A DNA stretch of 64,000 nucleotides from positions 1-64,000 of the forward strand of contig NZ_JAGYXY010000003.1 of assembly GCF_018362775.1 (NCBI RefSeq), given 5' to 3'. The notes under the pieces were generated by a model. It made no database searches. It saw nothing but the letters and a program-made list of their open reading frames with translations, and had not been told where the DNA came from. Positions within the stretch are counted from its first letter, which is position 1; each line of letters opens with the position of its first letter. Source of the DNA: Alistipes montrealensis. Its GTDB lineage: Bacteria > Bacteroidota > Bacteroidia > Bacteroidales > Rikenellaceae. Both the position numbers and the translations under genes were made by a program. Shown here in pieces: positions 24,903-32,386 of this stretch.

Positions 24903-25505
24903 ATGTCAAGAAAAGCGCCCGAAGATTACGACTGTTTCATTTATAAACGTGACCTGCGCAGGTTCTTTTTCGATCTGCGCAAGCAGGCACACTACATTTA
25001 CGCGCTGCTGGAGGGAGCGCCGAAATCGGTATTCTGGATCGTCCTGGAGAACGAAGATTCGGATGCGGACGAACAGACATTTACGGTCAAAGAGTTTTAT
25101 GCGAACGTTGCGAGATTCCACCACCGCAAAGATACTTTCCGGCTCTATTTCGAAGCCTATTTTTTCCGGGACGAGTGGGACGAGTGCGTCGATGGGTGGC
25201 GGTTTATGGATAATCCGTTTAACGGGAAGATCAAATACGAGATCGGCGATCCCGGCGAATTATCCGTCGATGTGTTCGAAAAGGAGTGGCCGCACCTGTT
25301 CGCCTGCCTGTGCCGGAAACAGATTCTTGCAAATGCCCCTTTCAGGTTGGACCGCGAAACGATCAAGCACTACAAATTTTCATACGGGGACGTGAAACTG
25401 CTGCGGGAACCCGCTGCCCGGATTAACGAACGCATTATCGCCGAGCTGCGGGCGCAGTACGACAGGCTGGCAGCTATCGACTGCCTGCACCGCACGAAGC
25501 GATAG
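24903..25505 (+). CDS. Hypothetical protein of the mobilisable element, 200 aa
   Basis: I take ATG 24903 (MSRKAPEDYDCFIYKRD) as the start; an upstream ATG at 24849 is possible. The protein is rich in Phe, Tyr and Arg, without signal or membrane segments, and includes DTFRLYFEAYFFRDEWDECV and FEKEWPHLFACLC. I do not recognise it. It lies in the place where a relaxase gene would be expected downstream of mobB, but on the other strand, and ends at a strong hairpin. Composition is like the neighbouring element genes. Confidence 0.6.
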   Translation: MSRKAPEDYDCFIYKRDLRRFFFDLRKQAHYIYALLEGAPKSVFWIVLENEDSDADEQTFTVKEFYANVARFHHRKDTFRLYFEAYFFRDEWDECVDGWRFMDNPFNGKIKYEIGDPGELSVDVFEKEWPHLFACLCRKQILANAPFRLDRETIKHYKFSYGDVKLLREPAARINERIIAELRAQYDRLAAIDCLHRTKR

Positions 25506-25533
25506 AGCGGCGGCATGGTGGGCCGCCTGTTTG

Positions 25534-25568
25534 GGAGCAGGGCCGGGGATTCGTTCCGGCCCCGCTCC
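25534..25568. terminator. Hairpin between convergent genes
   Basis: GGAGC-GGGCCGG pairs with CCGGCCC-GCTCC. It separates the convergent 24903 gene and the mobB remnant. No T-tract is seen. Confidence 0.5.
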
Positions 25569-25589
25569 GTTATAGGGGATTGGCTGCCG

Positions 25590-26000
25590 TTATTCGACCG
25601 ACCATCTGCGATTAAATTCTTCGGTCAGGCGGACGACCTGCCCAAACAGCACGGTCAACTCTTGGGTGTGCTTCTCCAGCCGTGACAACAGAGCCACGGC
25701 CCGGCGGTCGTTGAAATTGGTGTGGATGGCTTTGACGGTCTGGTTGTAATTGACCCCGACGGCCCGGATTTGGGCATAGAGATTCGTCAGGCGCAGGTAA
25801 TAGTCGTGCGCGTCCTTGTTGGTCTGAATGACTTTGAACGGTCAGCCGAAGATGCGGCCGAGGATAAATTGCGTTTTGCTGTGCTGCCCGGCTTTGAGCA
25901 GCATGTTTTCAAACTCCACCTGCTGGCGTTCGTCCAAGCGGAACGTGTGGCGGTAAATCTTCCCGCCCTCCGGACGGGTTTCGTTTTTGGGTCTTGCCAT
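25590..26000 (-). pseudogene. mobB: MobB-like mobilisation protein with an in-frame TGA
   Basis: From ATG 26000 the frame reads MARPKNETRPEGGKIYRHTF and reaches FILGRIFG, then TGA at 25842-25844, then goes on in frame as PFKVIQTNKDAHDYYLRLT, VGVNYNQTVKAIHTNF and ends at 25590. The whole is about 136 codons, as expected for a MobB/MobC-type relaxosome protein that helps the relaxase bind oriT. The second part has the conserved GVNYNQ motif. No relaxase gene follows, which it normally does. So the mobilisation module has decayed, or the TGA is read through. Confidence 0.75.
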
Positions 26001-26044
26001 ATCTTCAAATTTTAAGGTTATGCGACTTGGGAGCAAACCACCTA

Positions 26045-26180
26045 TTCAATACCAGCGGCGAACCGCTGGCGTTTGTGTCGGACAAAACGGAGTTTGTCGG
26101 ACAAAAACACACCTTGCTATTTGCCTGCGCAAATAAAATCCGTCCCCACGGGACGAAAAGGAGTTGCCACGGGCAACGAC
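26045..26180. other. Likely origin of transfer
   Basis: This spacer upstream of mobB has four inverted repeats, CCAGCGG/CCGCTGG (26052-26069), TATTTGC/GCAAATA (26118-26135), CGTCC/GGACG (26141-26155) and GTTGCC/GGCAAC (26163-26177), and two direct copies of TGTCGGACAAAA (26076, 26095) 19 bp apart. The last two hairpins both have CCACGGG around the loop. Such a set just before mobB is typical of oriT. No nick site can be named. Confidence 0.5.
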
Positions 26181-26355
26181 CTTTGACCTTTGGACCTCTA
26201 TACCGAATTGGTAATCCTCCCGCTGCAAAGGTACGGACTATTTCGGCTTGTGGTACGGGCCAATTAGGGCGAACGAGGGCGAATGAGGGAGTAAAGGGTA
26301 TCTTTTCGAGGGTTTCACCCTTTTATTTGTGCCGGGATCGAATGGAATCGGGCGG

Positions 26356-26588
26356 CCCAAAGACCCAAAGACCCAAAGACCCAAAGGCCCAAAAGCCCAA
26401 AGACCCAAAAGCCCAAAAGCCCAAAGACCCAAAGACCCAAAAGCCCAAAGACCCAAAGACCCAAAGACCCAAAAGCCCAAAGACCCAAAGACCCAAAGGT
26501 CCAAAGACCCAAAGGTCCAAAGGCTCAAAAGTTCAAAAGCCCAAAGGCTCAAAAGCCCAAAGACCCAAAGGTCCAAAAGCTCAAAGGC
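26356..26588. repeat. Tandem array of about 29 octamers, CCCAAAGA/CCCAAAAG
   Basis: The 8-bp unit repeats with few changes, mostly at the last two positions, and becomes less regular to the right (GTCCAAAG, GCTCAAAA). Eight is not a multiple of three and no frame is a credible protein. The minus strand has GGG every eight bases, which favours G-quadruplexes. Confidence 0.85.
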
Positions 26589-26627
26589 TGATGATAAGTT
26601 AATTATACAACACTAATTTTTTAAACT

Positions 26628-26915
26628 ATGCCAATTATCAATATTGATGAGCGCGTATGAAGAGCGCTATTAGAGCAAGTAAAGATGCTGACAACCGATG
26701 TGCAGCAAACCAAACGTAAATTCGAGCCGAAACCTGCCGACAACTGACTGGACAGCCAACAGGTATGTGAAGCGTTCAGCATCAACAAACAAACGCTGAA
26801 AGCCTATCGGGTACGGGGGCATCTGGCTTTTTCGAGGGTCGGGGGTAAATTCTTTTACCGTGAACAGGATGTAGCCGAATTTTTACAGGCCCGGACGATC
26901 AGAAAGGAGGTGTAA
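26628..26915 (+). pseudogene. HTH (excisionase-like) gene with two in-frame TGA codons
   Basis: From ATG 26628 the frame reads MPIINIDERV, TGA (26658-26660), RALLEQVKMLTTDVQQTKRK, later PADN, TGA (26745-26747), LDSQQVCEAFSINKQTLKAY and on to EFLQARTIRKEV with TAA at 26913. The last part is a MerR-type HTH_17 domain as in excisionases and element regulators. In homologs as I remember them, Trp or an aromatic residue occupies both stop positions, so TGG to TGA changes would explain both. The second half alone could still be made from a later start. It is followed at once by another HTH gene. Confidence 0.65.
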
Positions 26916-26916
26916 A

Positions 26917-27222
26917 ATGGGAGGCGATTATTTAACGACGGAAAGCGAAGATGTAAAAAGCATCTTCATAGCTATTGACCAAGCCCGGAAAACCTTGCAA
27001 CTGGCTGCTGCAAATTATCGGCCCTTAATCGGCCCGGAACACTATCTTACAGGGGAGGAAGTTTGCGAATACCTGCATATCTCACCCCGAACCTTGCAGA
27101 CGCTCCGCGATACGCGGCAAATACCGTTTGTCGCAATAAGCGAGCGCAACATCCTCTATCCCGAATCGGCGATCCGGGAAACGCTGACAAAGAATTACAG
27201 ACCTGCCCAAGACCCGTTTTAG
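26917..27222 (+). CDS. HTH_17 (excisionase-like) DNA-binding protein
   Basis: The 101-residue protein carries YLTGEEVCEYLHISPRTLQTL and VAISERNILYPESAIRETL, a winged helix of the MerR/excisionase type used by Bacteroidales mobile elements as regulators or recombination directionality factors. ATG 26917 lies one base after the stop of the preceding HTH frame and close behind AAAGGAGG, so the two were coupled. It is intact, and is the best candidate for the element's excisionase. It ends before a strong hairpin shared with the convergent integrase gene. Confidence 0.75.
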   Translation: MGGDYLTTESEDVKSIFIAIDQARKTLQLAAANYRPLIGPEHYLTGEEVCEYLHISPRTLQTLRDTRQIPFVAISERNILYPESAIRETLTKNYRPAQDPF

Positions 27223-27236
27223 GTTGGTGTAAATGA

Positions 27237-27286
27237 AAAGGCGGGGCGCGTCAGGGATCATTCCAAATCCCGTGCGCCCCGCCTTT
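27237..27286. terminator. Bidirectional terminator
   Basis: AAAGGCGGGGCGC and GCGCCCCGCCTTT form a 13-bp stem between the convergent HTH and integrase genes, with A on one side and T on the other, so it can end transcription from both. Confidence 0.75.
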
Positions 27287-27298
27287 CGTCGTATGCTA

Positions 27299-28522
27299 TC
27301 ATGCCGGATTAGCGAAGATATTGCCGATCTTCTGCATCTCCCGGCCTATCAAGCCCTCCGAGAATTTCGCGTAATGCCGGGTCATATTCGTATTGGTATG
27401 GCCGAGGATTTTTGCCAGCACATCTATCGGCATACCGTACTCCACCGCAAGGCAGGCGAACGTGTGCCGCGCGACGTGCGTCGTCAGCGTCTTGTCGATA
27501 TTGCAGATGCCTGCCAGTTCTTTCAAATAGGCATTCATCTTCGAATTGCTCGGTACAGGTAACATCTTTCCGCGTTGCCTACAATTCGGATCGTACTCGT
27601 ACTTTTGCAGGAGTTTCACCGGGTGCGGCAACAGGGGGATGCGGCTCATTACGGCGGTTTTCTCGCGGGGCTTGTGAATCCACAACTGCCCGTTGTCGTC
27701 TGCGCTGATATGCTCCGGGCGCAGGTGGTCGGCATCCGTAAAGGCTAATCCCGTCAGGCAGCAGAACGCGAACACGTCCCGGATGCGTTCTATCCGCTCG
27801 TTGGGCATAGGTTTGGTTATCAAAACATCCAATTCCGCTTTGGTCAGGTGGTCTTTCGACTTGTTGTGTTCGGGTTTCAGTTTGTAGTACTGAAACGGAT
27901 TCTTTTCGATCCACTCGTTGCGGATAGCATATAGCATAAAGTTTTTAAGACAGCACAACAGATTGACCGCGCCGTTGGTCTTGCAGTTGTGGGCCGTCTG
28001 GATAAAGGTATTCAGTCCGTCGAGGTATTCATAGTTCACCCTGTCCAGCGGCAAATCGTCTTTCTTATACTGCGCCAGCATATACTCTTTCAGGTAGCGC
28101 AGCAGGCGGTGATACTTGTTTGCCGTGAGTTGGGTAATGCGTGTCCCGACTTCTTTCTGCCGCTTGTCGCAATATTTCGATAATTCGGCAAGAAATAGTT
28201 TAGAATTGCCTACCGGATTGGCAAGCCGTTCTTTGATGGTAAAGCAATCCGGCTCTCTCCCCTCTTTGATTAGCTGATTGTAGACTGCGAAGATATTAGC
28301 CCGGTAGCTGGCGACGATCTCGTTTATTTGCTCCGCGAATTTGTCGCGCGATAAAATGCGCTCGGCTTTTTGATTCCAGCGCTCCGGCTCGATCTGGCAT
28401 TGCGTGTAAATCTCCGTCGATGTGCCTGTCGTGGTTACACGCGCATAAATAGGGGCTTTACCCTTTTTCGATACTTTGGTTTTCTTGCAGAAAAAAGCAA
28501 CGTTAAAAGTCTGTCTTTCCAT
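27299..28522 (-). CDS. Tyrosine integrase of the mobilisable element
   Basis: The 407-residue protein has an arm-binding N-terminus (FNVAFFCKKTKVSKKGKAPI), a SAM-like domain and a catalytic domain with TTHVARHTFACLA, ILGHTNTNMT and Tyr in TRHYAKF. The first Arg box reads TGLAFTDADHL, so Arg is absent as in IntDOT-like enzymes. It lies beside the tRNA-Gly gene and points away from it, the usual place for the integrase of an element inserted in a tRNA 3' end. It is as long as the ICE integrase but clearly different in sequence. Confidence 0.85.
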   Translation of the reverse strand: MERQTFNVAFFCKKTKVSKKGKAPIYARVTTTGTSTEIYTQCQIEPERWNQKAERILSRDKFAEQINEIVASYRANIFAVYNQLIKEGREPDCFTIKERLANPVGNSKLFLAELSKYCDKRQKEVGTRITQLTANKYHRLLRYLKEYMLAQYKKDDLPLDRVNYEYLDGLNTFIQTAHNCKTNGAVNLLCCLKNFMLYAIRNEWIEKNPFQYYKLKPEHNKSKDHLTKAELDVLITKPMPNERIERIRDVFAFCCLTGLAFTDADHLRPEHISADDNGQLWIHKPREKTAVMSRIPLLPHPVKLLQKYEYDPNCRQRGKMLPVPSNSKMNAYLKELAGICNIDKTLTTHVARHTFACLAVEYGMPIDVLAKILGHTNTNMTRHYAKFSEGLIGREMQKIGNIFANPA

Positions 28523-28526
28523 AACT

Positions 28527-28645
28527 GTAAATGTTTTGTTAGTAATACGTTTACAGTATTGAAATGTTGCTGGCTAAAAAACTGCAATACAACGAAATAG
28601 CGTCTAAATCGTGACCTATTTTAAGGGCCTGAAAATTTGGTCACG
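28527..28645. promoter_or_regulatory. Inverted repeats upstream of the integrase
   Basis: TCGTGACC (28608-28615) and GGTCACGA (28638-28645) form a perfect 8-bp inverted repeat, and GTAAA/TTTAC lies closer to the gene. They could be integrase arm sites or an operator. No clear promoter was found. Confidence 0.4.
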
Positions 28646-28701
28646 AATAAGGACTGAAAAACTTGCTTTTCGTTGCTTTATCCGCATCGTTCCCAAACAT
28701 A

Positions 28702-28735
28702 GAAAAACCCCATATATCATTGATATATAGGGTTC
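28702..28735 (-). terminator. Terminator of tRNA-Gly
   Basis: On the minus strand AACCCTATATATC and GATATATGGGGTT pair with a 3-nt loop and are followed by TTTTT. It lies 38 bp past the tRNA 3' end. Confidence 0.75.
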
Positions 28736-28772
28736 TTGCTCTTTGTTGCCGCTTGTTATTATCGGCTCCGGG

Positions 28773-28845
28773 AGCGGAAAACGGGACTCGGACCCGCGAC
28801 CTCAACCTTGGCAAGGTTGCGCTCTACCAACTGAGCTATTTCCGC
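28773..28845 (-). tRNA. tRNA-Gly (GCC)
   Basis: The 73-nt cloverleaf has the acceptor GCGGAAA/TTTCCGC, D-arm GCTC/GAGC, anticodon stem CAACC/GGTTG with loop TTGCCAA (anticodon GCC), and T-arm with loop TTCGAGT. CCA is not encoded. Its 3' end is the integration site of the elements to the left. Confidence 0.95.
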
Positions 28846-28871
28846 AAAAGCATATTTCGTAATTGCGAGTG

Positions 28872-28902
28872 CAAAGATAGCTAAAAAATTCGATACTCCA
28901 AA
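28872..28902 (-). promoter_or_regulatory. Promoter of tRNA-Gly
   Basis: On the minus strand TTTG (28899-28902), 19 nt, TATCTTTG (28872-28879) matches the consensus exactly and ends 26 bp before the tRNA. Confidence 0.85.
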
Positions 28903-28955
28903 TTTTTTAACCGCATTCTGCAAATTTTTTACGATATGCCTTGCTGCCGATTATC

Positions 28956-29564
28956 CTATTTGAATATCCGGATGCGCTCTTCCAGCGGCTCGAAACTCTT
29001 TTCCTGGGGTTTCCCGGCCGGAAGCCCGAACGGCATCTGTGCGATCAGCCGCCAACTGCCGGGCAGTGCCCAGCGTTCGCGCACATCCCTGTCGATGAGC
29101 GGATTGTAATGCTGGAGCGATGCCCCGAATCCGGCATCTTCGAGCATCGTCCACACTGCCAGTTGATGCATGGCCGAAGTATGTTCCGACCAGGTCGGGA
29201 AATTATCCGCATAGCGTGGAAAGCGGTCCTGGAGGTTCCGGACGACGGTTGTGTCTTCGTAAAAGAGTACCGTGCCGTAACCCGATGCAAAGCTGGTGTC
29301 GATTTTCTGCTTCGTGGCAACGAACGCCTCCGGGGAGACGACTGCCTGCAGGGTTTGTTTTACGATTTCCCAGAATGCCCCGTGGTGCTCGTGCAGCAGG
29401 AGCACGAGCCGTGCCGACTGCGAGTTGAAAGCCGACGGAATGTGTTTTACGGCAAAACGCACGATCTCCTCGATCTGAGCGTCGTCGATCGGGGATTCGG
29501 GCGTCAGTTCATAATAGCTGCGGCGGTGTTGCAGCGCGTCTTCCAGATTTTTCTCCATAGTCAT
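28956..29564 (-). CDS. Nitroreductase family flavoprotein (Frm2/YdgI-like)
   Basis: The protein has about 202 residues. The N-terminal HRRSYYELTPESPI, the FMN-binding region with PSAFNSQSARLVLLL and a C-terminal MPFGLPAGKPQEKSFEPLEER are typical of the small nitroreductase subfamily that includes the fatty acid repression mutant proteins. These enzymes bind FMN and reduce nitro compounds or quinones with NAD(P)H. Three Met codons (29558, 29564, 29570) could start it; I choose the middle one without strong evidence. It diverges from the acyl-CoA reductase gene. This is the first chromosomal gene past the tRNA. Confidence 0.85.
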   Translation of the reverse strand: MTMEKNLEDALQHRRSYYELTPESPIDDAQIEEIVRFAVKHIPSAFNSQSARLVLLLHEHHGAFWEIVKQTLQAVVSPEAFVATKQKIDTSFASGYGTVLFYEDTTVVRNLQDRFPRYADNFPTWSEHTSAMHQLAVWTMLEDAGFGASLQHYNPLIDRDVRERWALPGSWRLIAQMPFGLPAGKPQEKSFEPLEERIRIFK

Positions 29565-29589
29565 TGGCATGTTATTGTATGCCCTCTTG

Positions 29590-29597
29590 CAAAAATA
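29590..29597 (-). promoter_or_regulatory. -7 box for the nitroreductase gene
   Basis: TATTTTTG on the minus strand fits TAnnTTTG, 26-33 bp before the start. No TTTG at the right distance was seen. Confidence 0.4.
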
Positions 29598-29639
29598 ACA
29601 CAACTTTGGGAAAAACGTGCGGATTACAACGTGAAATAG

Positions 29640-29647
29640 TATCTTTG
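29640..29647 (+). promoter_or_regulatory. -7 box for the acyl-CoA reductase gene
   Basis: TATCTTTG ends only five bases before the ATG at 29653, so the message would have almost no leader. No TTTG at the right distance was seen. Confidence 0.5.
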
Positions 29648-29652
29648 TAGCC

Positions 29653-30639
29653 ATGAAAAACAGAATTGAAACGTTTTCTGCATTGGGGGTGCGTTTGCTC
29701 GATTTTGGTGGCGACGATGCGACGCGTGCGGTTATGGCTGCCGCATGCCGGGCCAACGGTTGGTTTACACCTGTCGATATCTGCCGTGCCGTACGTGCAA
29801 TTGCCGGGGACATGCTGCAACGTGAAAAGCTCGAAGCGTGGTTGGCAGCCTACCCTGCCGTCCCTGTCGCCATGCCGCGTCGCGTGCTGGTGGTGATGGC
29901 CGGGAATATCCCGCTCGTCGGATTTTTCGACCTGTTGTGCGTGCTTGCGAGCGGTCATCATTGCCTGGTAAAACCCTCGGCCAAGGATTCGGTGCTGATG
30001 GAATACGTGATCGGCCTGCTGCATGAAATCGACCCGTCTGTGCCTGTCGGGTTGTACGACGGAGAATCGGCCGTCGACGCCGTGATCGCTACCGGAAGCG
30101 ATAATGCCAACCGTTATTTTCGTGCACACTATGCCGGGATTCCTTCGCTGCTTCGGGGTAGCCGCCAGTCGGTCGCCGTGCTTTCGGGCCGGGAAACGCC
30201 GGAACAACTGGCCGGATTGGCCGACGACATCTGGGCCTATTCGGGATTGGGATGCCGCAATGTATCGCTGATCTTCATGCCGGAAGGATATGAACCAATG
30301 TTGCAGATGCCGTCTGTAAATGTCAAATATAAAAATAATTATCGACAGGAACGGGCGTTGCTGGAGATGCAGAGACAGTCGTTTGTCGATCTGGGGAGCG
30401 CCGTAGCTGTCGAACAGCGGGCTTTCCCGGCGGCGTTGAGCCGGATCGCCTATACGCATTACAAAACTTTGGAAGAAGTCGCCGTGTGGCTTGCCGGAAA
30501 CGACGACGAATTGCAATGCGTCGTCACCGAGTCCCTCCCCCACAGCCGCCGTGCCGGTTTCGGCCGTGCCCAGTCTCCGGCCCTGACCGATTATCCCGAC
30601 GACTGCGATGTTCTTGCATGGCTCACGGCACTGAATTGA
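29653..30639 (+). CDS. LuxC-like acyl-CoA reductase family protein
   Basis: The 328-residue protein matches the LuxC/acyl-CoA reductase pattern. It has VLVVMAGNIPLVGFFDLLCV near residue 75, CLVKPSAKDSVL, a nucleotide-binding stretch (VIATGSDNANRYF) and AYSGLGCRNVSLIF, whose Cys would carry the acyl group. Such enzymes reduce acyl-CoA or acyl-enzyme to aldehyde with NADPH. In Bacteroidales it is a short stand-alone version of unknown physiological role. It diverges from the nitroreductase and is followed 51 bp later by a pRiA4b-like gene. Confidence 0.8.
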   Translation: MKNRIETFSALGVRLLDFGGDDATRAVMAAACRANGWFTPVDICRAVRAIAGDMLQREKLEAWLAAYPAVPVAMPRRVLVVMAGNIPLVGFFDLLCVLASGHHCLVKPSAKDSVLMEYVIGLLHEIDPSVPVGLYDGESAVDAVIATGSDNANRYFRAHYAGIPSLLRGSRQSVAVLSGRETPEQLAGLADDIWAYSGLGCRNVSLIFMPEGYEPMLQMPSVNVKYKNNYRQERALLEMQRQSFVDLGSAVAVEQRAFPAALSRIAYTHYKTLEEVAVWLAGNDDELQCVVTESLPHSRRAGFGRAQSPALTDYPDDCDVLAWLTALN

Positions 30640-30690
30640 CAAAAAGTACTATATTTGCTATTGAGAAATAAATTTTAAAATATTACTGCA

Positions 30691-31200
30691 ATGTCGATGG
30701 TTTTTCGATTCCGGATGTTGAGCGACGAGAACGACAACTTCGTGCGCGATTACGAAGTGTTGTACGACATGACGCTGCTCGATTTTCATAATTTCATTCT
30801 CCAGACACTCGAATACGAGGATTGCATGGCCTCGTTCTTCACGGCTGATGACCGTTGGGAGAAACAGCGTGAATTTACGATCGTGGATATGGGTGACGGT
30901 ACGGAAGATGCGCCCGTAGCGATGGAGAGCGTGACGCTCGGACAGGTTATTCACAATCGCCGCGACCGCCTGATCTATCTTTTCGACCTGTTCGGCGACC
31001 GGGCTTATTTTCTGGAACTTACCGGAGCTTTCGAGGCGGAGAAAGAAGCCTCCTATCCGCGTGAAATCTATGCACAGGCCGATGCTCCCGACCAATACGA
31101 CCCGTCGAAGACGCGAGTCGGGGACGAAGGGTCGATCTTCGGCGATGTAATGAGCGAATTCAGCGATTTCGAAGGCGACGAGAATTACGAAGATGAGTAA
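30691..31200 (+). CDS. pRiA4b ORF-3-like protein
   Basis: The 169-residue acidic protein starts MSMVFRFRMLSDENDNFVRD and has DFHNFILQTLEYEDCMASFF and LIYLFDLFGDRAYFLELTG, the usual features of the plasmid pRiA4b ORF-3 family. Despite its name, in Bacteroidales it is a stable chromosomal neighbour of miaA. Its role is not established. Its last bases overlap the start of miaA by eight nucleotides, so the genes are translationally coupled. The C-terminus is very acidic. Confidence 0.8.
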   Translation: MSMVFRFRMLSDENDNFVRDYEVLYDMTLLDFHNFILQTLEYEDCMASFFTADDRWEKQREFTIVDMGDGTEDAPVAMESVTLGQVIHNRRDRLIYLFDLFGDRAYFLELTGAFEAEKEASYPREIYAQADAPDQYDPSKTRVGDEGSIFGDVMSEFSDFEGDENYEDE

Positions 31201-32098
31201 TAAACGGCTGCTTGTTGTCGTCGGGCCGACGGGTTCGGGTAAAACCGACCTGAGCATCCGGCTTGCCCGCCGCTATGCTGCGCCGGTTCTTTCTACCGAT
31301 TCCCGGCAGGTTTACCGGGGCATGCCGATCGGCACGGCACAGCCTTCTGACGATCAGCTTCAAGCCGCTGAACATCATTTTATTGCCTCGCATGATATAA
31401 AGTATAACTTGAGCTGCGGCGAATACGAGGTGCAGGCTCTTGAGCGGCTCGAAAAACTCTTTGCCGATCACGATTATGTCGTCGCTGTCGGCGGTTCGGG
31501 ACTTTATGTCCGGGCGTTGTGCGAAGGCATGGACGACCTGCCGCAGGCCGACGAATCGCTGCGTGCTGAACTGGGCCGGAGGCTCGAAGCCGAGGGCGTC
31601 GGGGCGCTGGCGGAGCAACTCCGGGAACTCGATCCCGTCTATTACGAAGTCGTGGACCGCAGTAATCCGGCGCGTGTCGTGCGGGCGTTGGAGGTTTGTC
31701 TCCAAACCGGACGCCCCTACTCCGAACAGCGTACCGGAGAACGTCGTTCCCGGCCGTTCGGAATCGTGAAAATAGGTGTGGACCTGCCGCGAACCGAACT
31801 TTACGACCGTATCAACCGCCGGGTGGACCAGATGCTTGCCGACGGTTTGGAGGCCGAGGCGCGGGCGATGTACCCCTACCGGGAGTTGAATGCGCTCCAA
31901 ACGGTCGGCTATCGTGAATTTTTCGATTATTTCGATGGTCGTACGGGGTATGACGAGGCTGTTGAGTTGATCAAGCGCAATTCGCGCCGCTATGCCAAGC
32001 GACAGCTTACGTGGTTTCGTCGTGATCCGGAAATCCGCTGGTTCCGGCCCGATGACGACGACGCAATTCTGGAATATATTGGTTCGGAAGCGCGTTAA
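31193..32098 (+). CDS. miaA: tRNA dimethylallyltransferase MiaA
   Basis: The 301-residue protein has the P-loop GPTGSGKT (11-18), the substrate-binding DSRQVYRGMPIGTAQP, VGGSGLYVRALCEG and the C-terminal RRYAKRQLTWFRRD. MiaA adds a dimethylallyl group to A37 of tRNAs that read codons starting with U, using dimethylallyl diphosphate. All expected residues are present and the length is normal. It overlaps the pRiA4b-like gene and is followed by tRNA-Leu(TAA), which is itself a likely MiaA substrate because it reads UUA. Confidence 0.95.
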   Translation: MSNKRLLVVVGPTGSGKTDLSIRLARRYAAPVLSTDSRQVYRGMPIGTAQPSDDQLQAAEHHFIASHDIKYNLSCGEYEVQALERLEKLFADHDYVVAVGGSGLYVRALCEGMDDLPQADESLRAELGRRLEAEGVGALAEQLRELDPVYYEVVDRSNPARVVRALEVCLQTGRPYSEQRTGERRSRPFGIVKIGVDLPRTELYDRINRRVDQMLADGLEAEARAMYPYRELNALQTVGYREFFDYFDGRTGYDEAVELIKRNSRRYAKRQLTWFRRDPEIRWFRPDDDDAILEYIGSEAR

Positions 32099-32110
32099 GC
32101 TGTCTGGATT

Positions 32111-32141
32111 TTTGCAAATCGCAAATATTTTCGTACTTTTG
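32111..32141 (+). promoter_or_regulatory. Promoter of tRNA-Leu
   Basis: TTTG (32111-32114), 19 nt, TACTTTTG (32134-32141) matches the Bacteroidetes consensus exactly, 25 bp before the tRNA. Confidence 0.85.
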
Positions 32142-32166
32142 CGGGCATCTTTCGCTGAAAGAGTGC

Positions 32167-32252
32167 GCCCGGATGGTGGAATCGGTAGACACGCCGGACT
32201 TAAAATCCTGTGGCCAGTAATGGCCGTGCCGGTTCGATCCCGGCTCCGGGTA
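32167..32252 (+). tRNA. tRNA-Leu (TAA)
   Basis: The 86-nt gene has the acceptor GCCCGGA/TCCGGGT, the anticodon loop CTTAAAA (anticodon TAA), a long variable arm (GTGGCCAGTAATGGCC region) and the T-loop TTCGATC. CCA is not encoded. Confidence 0.93.
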
Positions 32253-32255
32253 CGG

Positions 32256-32291
32256 AAAACGCCGCTTAATCAACTGATTAAGCGGCGTTTT
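32256..32291 (+). terminator. Terminator after tRNA-Leu
   Basis: A perfect 17-bp stem (32256-32272 with 32275-32291, AAAACGCCGCTTAATCA) with a 2-nt loop ends in TTTT. Confidence 0.9.
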
Positions 32292-32386
32292 GCTTTTGCT
32301 GGGTGTAGATAAGGTGTAAAAAATGGTGAATACTATTTTTTGATCGTTTACCTACATCAATGTCGTTCCGGAGTTCGGCCGCCGGG

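Larger units (their letters stand above)
22521..28784. mobile_element. Nested integrative mobilisable element at tRNA-Gly
   Basis: The 6.3-kb segment lies between two direct copies of the tRNA-Gly 3' end and has its own integrase (27299-28522) next to the intact tRNA. It contains a mobB remnant, a likely oriT and HTH genes, as in mobilisable elements, but no relaxase. It seems to have entered the same tRNA site after the ICE, pushing it away from the tRNA. The boundaries are inferred from a 12-bp repeat. Confidence 0.6.

Noticed and set aside
26356..26588. CRISPR array
   Set aside because: The repeats are 8 bp without spacers, and no cas genes are present in the window.
26238..26602. Repetitive ORFs in the octamer array (PKTQRPKDPKAQK type, and FGSLGLWVFG on the other strand)
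   Set aside because: They are translations of an 8-bp repeat that is open in several frames; no start region or homolog supports a protein.
28663..28884. ORF across tRNA-Gly (AENGTRTRD type)
   Set aside because: This is the well-known false translation of a tRNA gene.
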